Part shown: positions 58,601 to 64,000 of the stretch, one piece after another
How the letters are laid out: the number at the start of each line of letters is the position of its first letter
Position numbering within the stretch: position 1 is the first letter of the stretch
NCBI RefSeq assembly: GCF_003482105.1
Contig: NZ_QULM01000005.1
Location: 62,001-126,000, forward strand
Origin: Coprococcus sp. OM04-5BH
Lineage (GTDB): Bacteria; Bacillota; Clostridia; Lachnospirales; Lachnospiraceae
DNA length: 64,000 nucleotides
Direction: 5' to 3'
Position numbers and translations under genes: made by a program
Notes under the pieces: generated by a model
Told to the model about the DNA's origin: nothing
Seen by the model: the letters and a program-made list of their open reading frames with translations, nothing else
The model's database searches: none

Positions 58601-59833
58601 TTATGGTATATCTGTTACAGTTATAAGTACCTTACATACTGATTTTACTGTATATTTCTCTCCATCCGAAACGGTAAGCTCCACTGTATTCTCGCCCATT
58701 GAGAGACTGTCAGCATCTATTTTTATCTTAAGGTCACTGCCCTTAACCTTGCTTATGTCGTCTCCAAGACCTACTATCTCAACAACATTCCCGTCAGGGA
58801 AGGAAATCTCATAATTCTTGTCCTCATTCTTGTTAAGGATAGTAATATCACCGGCATTCAGCGAAATGCTTCTGGTTATGTTATGTTCAATAAGTACTCT
58901 TACGTTTATCATGTTGTTGCTCTTGTCTGCCAGTACAACATTATCCGGCAGGTAAGGAGTTATATCAATATTCGTCTCGTAATTCTCTGTAGCTCCGGAA
59001 ATGTCTACATCCGATATAACTATCTCATCTAACGCCTCAAGTTCATCATTAGGTGCACCCACCACAACCGTCTCAGGACCATATTCAATGCTACCTATAA
59101 GATATCCCTCTCCCGGAGTACCTGTAGTGGAAACCCTCACCGGAACAGCTTTAGTCTTGTAGATTGGTATCTTCACCGCAATGGTATCATTGTCACAGGT
59201 AATCTTACTATCTGCAACCGCCTGTCCGTCCTTATCATAAAATACAAGCTTGCCGGTTGTATTGACCTCCCTTGTGCTTCCGCTTACATCTACAACCACC
59301 TGGGCTGTTGCTATACTGTCCACAACACTGACCGCCCCTGTAATATTCACAAGGTTTGGAGTTGTCACCGGTTCACCTGCGGTATATCCCGACTCAGCTT
59401 CACCCTCAACCTTAACAGTTACAGGTACAGAGGATGTCTCCTCCTTCTCAAGTTCCACTGTAACCACACTGTCCGTCATGGAAACAGATACTGATGATGC
59501 TATATTCTTATTAACCGCCTCCACCTTGATAGGTACCGAGTTTGTGATAGAAAGCTGTGAAAGATCTGCAGATGCCTTGAAATCATCGGCATTAAGCTCC
59601 GCAATCACCGAACGTCTTCCTTTAACTATTATATTCACGGTATCACCGGATTTAACATAATAAAGCTGTCCCTGACTTGTGATGGCATCCTCATTCAGCA
59701 TCTGTACCGGAATCCCCGATATCTGCTTGGACACCACATAGTCGTCAAGATTAAGTACAATGACCCACACGATAAAGGCGAAGACCACAGCTAACAGCTT
59801 CAACCCTATATTGGAGAAAAGTTTGTCCTTCAT
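58601..59833 (-). CDS. cdaR: CdaR, YbbR-domain regulator of diadenylate cyclase
   Basis: A 410-residue protein with an N-terminal transmembrane helix (GLKLLAVVFAFIVWVIVLNLDDYVVSKQ) and four repeats of the extracytoplasmic YbbR beta domain. It binds and regulates CdaA. Its ATG overlaps the cdaA stop codon (4-base overlap), so the two are made together. Confidence 0.95.
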   Translation of the reverse strand: MKDKLFSNIGLKLLAVVFAFIVWVIVLNLDDYVVSKQISGIPVQMLNEDAITSQGQLYYVKSGDTVNIIVKGRRSVIAELNADDFKASADLSQLSITNSVPIKVEAVNKNIASSVSVSMTDSVVTVELEKEETSSVPVTVKVEGEAESGYTAGEPVTTPNLVNITGAVSVVDSIATAQVVVDVSGSTREVNTTGKLVFYDKDGQAVADSKITCDNDTIAVKIPIYKTKAVPVRVSTTGTPGEGYLIGSIEYGPETVVVGAPNDELEALDEIVISDVDISGATENYETNIDITPYLPDNVVLADKSNNMINVRVLIEHNITRSISLNAGDITILNKNEDKNYEISFPDGNVVEIVGLGDDISKVKGSDLKIKIDADSLSMGENTVELTVSDGEKYTVKSVCKVLITVTDIP

Positions 59834-60717
59834 CTGTGACTACCTCCTTTTCCGCCCTTGTGCTTTCTTATCTTTATAACCTTCTTATCTTCTTTGGTAC
59901 GTTTGCCTTCCTCGCGATGCAGGGTAAACAGGAACTTTCTCAGAGCTTCGGCATCGAGATTTCTGTATATCTGACCATCCTTAGCCACTGCAATAGAGCC
60001 TGTCTCCTCAGATACAATAACGGTTATGCTGTCAGACATTTCACTGACACCGATACCTGCTCTGTGTCTTGTGCCAAGTTCCTTGTTGATGTCGTTATTT
60101 GCCGAGAGGGGAAGATAGCAGGTTGCAGCCTCAACCCTGTTATTTCTGATTATGACGGCACCATCATGAAGAGGCGTATTATGCTCAAATATATTCACCA
60201 GAAGCTGGTTGGTAACTATGGCGTCAACACTGATACCTGTATCAACAAAATCCTGGAGAGATATCTCATTCTCGATAACAATAAGTGCACCTGTCCTGGT
60301 AGCGGAAAGAGCCGTGGCGGTCTTAACTATCTCATAGATAGTCTTGTCGGTAAGTCCGTGCGGGTTTTCCGTATCCCTTATACTCAGATAACTGGACAGC
60401 TTCTTCTTACCTAATTCCTCAAGTCCCCTTCTGAACTCCGGCTGGAACAATATGATAATGGCAATAATACCTACACTGAAGGCGTTCTTCAATATATACA
60501 GTATGGTATTAAGCTGCAGAACCGCTGCAAATACCATGAACAACAGAATGATGACGACACCCTTAAGTAATGTCCACGCTCTGCTATTCATGAACCACTG
60601 CATAACCTTGTATATGGCAAGGCTCAATATTGCTATCTCAATAATGTCTCTTATGCCGGGCACTGCTATATAAAATTTTTCAAAATAGCTTCTGAAATAA
60701 GCGAAAATATTCTCCAT
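59830..60717 (-). CDS. cdaA: diadenylate cyclase CdaA
   Basis: A 295-residue membrane enzyme making c-di-AMP from ATP. Three N-terminal transmembrane helices precede the DAC domain with catalytic DGA (about 185-187, LHDGAVII) and RHR (217-219, TRHRAGIGVSE). The second messenger controls potassium and osmotic balance and the cell wall. The ATG at 60717 has GGGG six bases upstream; a TTG further back is an alternative. Usual partner glmM is not within the window. Confidence 0.97.
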   Translation of the reverse strand: MENIFAYFRSYFEKFYIAVPGIRDIIEIAILSLAIYKVMQWFMNSRAWTLLKGVVIILLFMVFAAVLQLNTILYILKNAFSVGIIAIIILFQPEFRRGLEELGKKKLSSYLSIRDTENPHGLTDKTIYEIVKTATALSATRTGALIVIENEISLQDFVDTGISVDAIVTNQLLVNIFEHNTPLHDGAVIIRNNRVEAATCYLPLSANNDINKELGTRHRAGIGVSEMSDSITVIVSEETGSIAVAKDGQIYRNLDAEALRKFLFTLHREEGKRTKEDKKVIKIRKHKGGKGGSHR

Positions 60718-60752
60718 ATCCAACCCCAACAATCTATAGGCTTAATACTCAA

Positions 60753-60799
60753 ACGCCACCCGCTTAGGAACTGTCATGCAGTTTTTAATGGGTGGCGTG
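60753..60799 (-). other. hairpin between the Pro/Arg-tail membrane protein gene and cdaA
   Basis: Outer arms CGCCACCC/GGGTGGCG with an inner AACTG-TCATG-CAGTT hairpin. No T-run follows on the minus strand, so it may mark an mRNA processing or attenuation site upstream of cdaA. Confidence 0.5.
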
Positions 60800-60821
60800 A
60801 TGGTACTAAATCCTAATAATC

Positions 60822-62198
60822 TTATTTTTTAGTATCTGTATTTGAAAATGCGCTGTCTGTCTGCCCAACAAATGCACTGTCAGCTTGTGGTCTCGGGCGT
60901 CTGTTCTGTGCCTGCTGACGCTGTGGCACATTACCTGCAGGTCTTCCATTCTGGTTCTGTCCCGCCTGTCTGTTATGTGGAGCCGCATTTCTGTTCTGTG
61001 CATTATGTGCTGTACCTGCTGATGGTCTTCCACTCTGTGATGCACCTGCTGATGACCTTCCATTCTGTGCTGTGCCTGCTGATGGCCTTCCATTCTGTGG
61101 TCTGCCGGCTGCCCCTCTGTTCTGTGGCTGTCTTCCTGCATTTACAGAATTTCTTGCAGGCTGTCTGTTCTGCTCCTGACCTGCCTGTGGTCTTGGACGT
61201 CTGTTCTGTGAAGGAGCCTGTCTTCTTGCAGGGCTCTCATCCTCTGTAAGATACTCATCAAGTTCCTCATCATTATATGATGTAACAGTTCTAAGGTTCT
61301 GTGGCTTCTTTCTGTCAAGGAACTTAGGAACTGCCTTAACATAATAATAATACTCATCATCCTCAAACTGTGTCTTCTCAACCTTTGAATAGTCAACAAC
61401 CGTCTTCCAGAACTGCACAACTGCCGCTACAATAACAGAAACAAGACTTCCTATCACTACTGATGTAAGTGACATATCTGCACCTGTTGTAACATTTCCC
61501 ACTAAAAACAGTATTATCTCAAATACGCCACCAATAGCAATGGCAACATACCATGAATAATCAAATGACAACTTATAGATTATAGCTACAATAAGTACTA
61601 TCACAGCGAATACCACCACTGTAAGCACAAGCTCTTTATTTCCCTTTAATGCTTCAAATATAAACTTGTAGCTGGCTGCGATCTCTGCTCCGCCTGCCGA
61701 TGCAAGGGCATCCACATAATCTCCTGCTGCAATCATAAAATAATAAATTATGCATCCTATACCTACGCTGAACATTGCTGCCGGTCCAACCAGCATACCT
61801 GCCAGTATAGGCAGAAGGAACTGCAGCTTAACCAGGAAAAACACCGGTGCAAATAATACAATCCATATTGTCTTAGGGAAAAATCTTATATATGCACAAT
61901 AAAGCACCAAAAACAGCAGGATGAATACAGCACCGATCTCAACATTCGCCGAGAACAACTGTCCTGTAAGAAGAAGTGCGCCAAGCCCCAATCCGATACC
62001 ATCTGACGTAACAGCACTGATAACAGCCATGAGCACTGCAACCTTAGCACTTCCAAACGCCGTACTGTATCCGGTCATACTGTTTAATGTCATATACATA
62101 ATAAGATATAATATAAATCTTACTACAGGCGTTATGATCATGTCATACTTGCTGCAGAATTCTTTCACTGACTGACGAAACTTTAATATTTCCTTCAT
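60822..62198 (-). CDS. polytopic membrane protein with Arg/Gln/Pro-rich tail
   Basis: A 458-residue protein of unknown family. Residues 20-275 hold about eight hydrophobic segments; residues 275-330 are charged and tyrosine-rich; the last 130 residues are a low-complexity tail with repeats of NGRPSAG and two copies of QNRRPRPQA, strongly basic and likely disordered. Such a tail on a membrane protein could bind RNA, DNA or the acidic cell surface. It follows the 140-aa membrane protein gene by two bases and precedes cdaA. Confidence 0.75.
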   Translation of the reverse strand: MKEILKFRQSVKEFCSKYDMIITPVVRFILYLIMYMTLNSMTGYSTAFGSAKVAVLMAVISAVTSDGIGLGLGALLLTGQLFSANVEIGAVFILLFLVLYCAYIRFFPKTIWIVLFAPVFFLVKLQFLLPILAGMLVGPAAMFSVGIGCIIYYFMIAAGDYVDALASAGGAEIAASYKFIFEALKGNKELVLTVVVFAVIVLIVAIIYKLSFDYSWYVAIAIGGVFEIILFLVGNVTTGADMSLTSVVIGSLVSVIVAAVVQFWKTVVDYSKVEKTQFEDDEYYYYVKAVPKFLDRKKPQNLRTVTSYNDEELDEYLTEDESPARRQAPSQNRRPRPQAGQEQNRQPARNSVNAGRQPQNRGAAGRPQNGRPSAGTAQNGRSSAGASQSGRPSAGTAHNAQNRNAAPHNRQAGQNQNGRPAGNVPQRQQAQNRRPRPQADSAFVGQTDSAFSNTDTKK

Positions 62199-62200
62199 AA

Positions 62201-62623
62201 CTATCTCTTCCTCCCGGAGTTCTTAATGGTATGCCCATCTTCATCATAGAAGTCTATGAGCGCCTTTAGATTCTGATTATACCTGATCAGTCCCGGCTTC
62301 GCCTTACTGTAGCGGTATGTGTAAACCAGCCACGCAATAATAAAATACACAACGCAGACTGCCACATACGCTAACAGCACATTTCTTGCCAACTTGCCGT
62401 AATCATATGTAGTAAGGTTCTCTATAACCTTTGCAAGGTTATAATACACATACATAGCTGCAACTCCCCAGAAGAGAATCGTAGTCGATACCAATGTCTT
62501 GAGGCAGTTCAGTCTCACATAATCGCTCTGAAAAAACCTCGCTTTATTCAAATCTTCTTTTCCTGTGGATTCCTCGTAAGTACTGAGCTTAGTCATAAGA
62601 ATCACTTTTTCTTCATTGATCAT
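62201..62623 (-). CDS. small two-TM membrane protein
   Basis: A 140-residue protein with two transmembrane segments (about residues 48-70, 93-115) and a charged C-terminus (FYDEDGHTIKNSGRKR). GAGG lies before the ATG at 62623. Family not recognised. It is co-transcribed with the larger membrane protein gene. Confidence 0.78.
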   Translation of the reverse strand: MINEEKVILMTKLSTYEESTGKEDLNKARFFQSDYVRLNCLKTLVSTTILFWGVAAMYVYYNLAKVIENLTTYDYGKLARNVLLAYVAVCVVYFIIAWLVYTYRYSKAKPGLIRYNQNLKALIDFYDEDGHTIKNSGRKR

Positions 62624-62810
62624 TTTGTTTCCTCGCCTTATAGTGCCCAATAACAGCTCTAAACATTATATCAAAGTGTCATGAATTAAGCAATAAAGTA
62701 ATTATGAATTTATTGTGGTGTCTTCCTTAAGATATTCCTTGCATATTCCTTGAACATCCCTTGAAACTCTTCACGAAATAATTCTTGATAAATTCATCTT
62801 GAAAAATTCA

Positions 62811-63731
62811 CTATGAATTAGCCTGGGCTTTAAGCTCCTCAAGCATCTGCGGAAGTCTGGTGTCCATCTCGTCATCCTTAAACTGGCAGGTGCCGACCTT
62901 CCTGTGTCCGCCACCGCCGTACTTAAGCATAAGACTTCCAACATCCATGGTGGCTGTGCGGTTCAGTATACTATAACCGACTGCTGCCGAACATCCCTGT
63001 CCACCTTTTCCGCTTACTATCCAGGCTGACACGTTCTGTTCAGGGTACATGCTGTATATCATGAAACGGTTTCCTGTGTAGATCGGGTCAACGCCTCTCA
63101 AATCACTTATGATAAGGTTTCCGTCAACGATGGTGTGGGCCTTGACCATTTCCTTAAACTTCTCTGTCTGCTCATTGTAGAGTACTATTCTTTCCTGAAT
63201 ATCAGGCATTGCAAGAATTTCGTCTGTAGTCATCGTCCTGCAGGCGTCTATAAGCCTCTCCATGAGCTGATAATTTGATATAGTGAAATTTCTGAATCTT
63301 CCGAGCCCTGTCCTTGGATCCATAAGGAAGCCTATAAGTATCCACCCCTTAGGATTCTGTACTTCATCTATTGTAAGGTTTCCTGAGTCCACCTTATCTA
63401 CAGCCTCCATCATATCATCAAACTGAGGAAATCTTTCCTTTCCTCCATAATATTCATATATTATCCTTGCACAGGATGGTGTTATACGGCTCTCACCCTT
63501 GTACCTGCCTTCAAGTGCAAGTCTCTCGTGCTCACTTGAGTGGTGGTCGAACCACAATCCGCAGCCCTCTACAAACGGAACATTTGCAAGACAGTCATCC
63601 TCTGTGATATCAATAAGTCCATCCTGGAGATCCTTTGGATGTGCAAATTTCCAATGGTCTATTATACCCGCCTCCTTAAGAAGCGCACCACATGCAAGTC
63701 CGTCAAAATCCGATCTGGTAACTAATCTCAT
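62811..63731 (-). CDS. DHH-family phosphoesterase (exopolyphosphatase-like)
   Basis: A 306-residue protein with the DHH motifs RSDFDGLACGALL, a DHHSS motif (LWFDHHSSEHERLAL, residues about 60-74) and the DHHA1-type C-terminal GGGGHRKVGTCQF. The family hydrolyses phosphoesters such as oligoribonucleotides, bisphosphates or cyclic dinucleotide products. The C-terminal GGGGH fits NrnA/PDE-like enzymes. It lies near cdaA, but a role in c-di-AMP turnover is only a guess, as the usual GdpP architecture (PAS, GGDEF) is absent. Confidence 0.88.
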   Translation of the reverse strand: MRLVTRSDFDGLACGALLKEAGIIDHWKFAHPKDLQDGLIDITEDDCLANVPFVEGCGLWFDHHSSEHERLALEGRYKGESRITPSCARIIYEYYGGKERFPQFDDMMEAVDKVDSGNLTIDEVQNPKGWILIGFLMDPRTGLGRFRNFTISNYQLMERLIDACRTMTTDEILAMPDIQERIVLYNEQTEKFKEMVKAHTIVDGNLIISDLRGVDPIYTGNRFMIYSMYPEQNVSAWIVSGKGGQGCSAAVGYSILNRTATMDVGSLMLKYGGGGHRKVGTCQFKDDEMDTRLPQMLEELKAQANS

Positions 63732-63840
63732 AAAGTACTCCTCCCTATTTCAAAAGCCTTCTCTTTTGATTATATAAAATGCTCCTTGGCTTTTCAAGTA
63801 ATTGTTGGTGCATGCCACATATGGCAGAGCCCTGCTTACT

Positions 63841-64000
63841 CTAATCCAGCTTCACCACAAGCTTAAGTGGATTGTGGTCTGTGTTCTTAAAGCCCTCATT
63901 CAACGTCTCCAGGGACTCTACAGTCACATTATCCGATACAATAAAGCCATCAATTACATAGTACTGGAAATCCGAACCCTCATATGTGTCTAAAGGCTGA
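63841..64000 (-). CDS. C-terminal end of an endonuclease/exonuclease/phosphatase (EEP) family protein
   Basis: A frame of 52 residues runs in from the window edge and ends at the TAG at 63841. It reads FQYYVIDGFIVSDNVTVES and then FKNTDHNPLKLVVKLD. The strand-then-TDHNP motif is the terminal (S/T)DH signature of DNase I-like EEP enzymes. Its start lies outside the window. Confidence 0.65.
   Translation of the reverse strand, partial: QPLDTYEGSDFQYYVIDGFIVSDNVTVESLETLNEGFKNTDHNPLKLVVKLD

Noticed and set aside
60718..60821. c-di-AMP (ydaO) riboswitch before cdaA
   Set aside because: The 104-base gap holds one hairpin and lacks the size and pseudo-symmetric core of that riboswitch.

Overview
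The window looks like the chromosome of a low-to-moderate GC anaerobic Firmicute of the class Clostridia, most likely Lachnospiraceae. Reasons: the dgt-dnaG-rpoD-trmK and rpsF-ssb-rpsR clusters, LL-diaminopimelate aminotransferase, an ANTAR antiterminator beside a short type I glutamine synthetase, CdaA/CdaR, a DUF1836 protein, strong AGGAGG ribosome binding sites and Ser/Thr/Glu-rich linkers after lipoprotein signal peptides. This assignment rests on gene content and is not a database match. Nearly all genes lie on the minus strand.

Layout. 0.1-3.1 kb: small DUF3006-like protein, cation/calcium exchanger, shikimate-kinase-like protein, AEC carrier. 3.5-4.5 kb: six-tRNA operon (Pro, Gly, Arg, His, Gln, Lys) from a consensus promoter, a terminator, then tRNA-Leu. 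4.5-6.2 kb: a 117-bp tandem array, an orphan 192-aa helical protein, and a 53-bp palindromic tandem array on its upstream side. 6.3-13.2 kb: acidic-tail membrane protein, PcrA helicase, a PspA/YdjI-type envelope-stress pair, a coiled-coil protein and a thioesterase. 13.2-16.3 kb: a class I amidotransferase and a PEP-synthase-like kinase whose pairing resembles phosphoramidate biosynthesis. 16.5-24.5 kb: nitroreductase, C39-like protein, rnpB (plus strand), nucleoside kinase, then trmK-rpoD-dnaG-dgt. 24.8-30.4 kb: a PrsA-like lipoprotein between two arrays of one 78-bp palindromic repeat, then a CUT1 sugar transporter without its ATPase. 30.6-40.6 kb: an alpha/beta-hydrolase pseudoenzyme, a one-pass membrane protein, trpS, an asymmetric ABC-F ATPase, a 59-aa Cys-rich protein, a CNNM/CorC transporter, a DUF1836 protein, a DUF3810 metalloprotease-like protein and a YerC-type regulator. 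41-49 kb: an amylase with all catalytic residues replaced, dapL, an ANTAR protein with glnA, rpsR-ssb-rpsF, DUF951 and a Lon-like AAA ATPase. 49.2-54.6 kb: a gene remnant, a DUF4143 ATPase behind 23-bp iterons, and a permease-ATPase fusion with its binding protein and a Crp/Fnr regulator. 54.8-64 kb: bglA-rrf2-cysE, a sirtuin, cdaA-cdaR, two membrane proteins, a DHH phosphoesterase and the end of an EEP-family enzyme.

How the genes work together. The window mixes housekeeping (replication initiation, translation, c-di-AMP, nitrogen and cysteine regulation) with nutrient uptake. The most unusual parts are non-coding or degenerate. Five families of tandem, structured intergenic repeats occur. 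At least three enzyme-fold proteins have lost catalytic residues. Two gene contexts suggest little-described systems: the orphan protein between repeat arrays at 4.5-6.1 kb, which has the layout of an RNA-antitoxin locus, and the glutamine-kinase-like pair at 13.2-16.3 kb. All functional names come from motif recognition by eye; no search was run.
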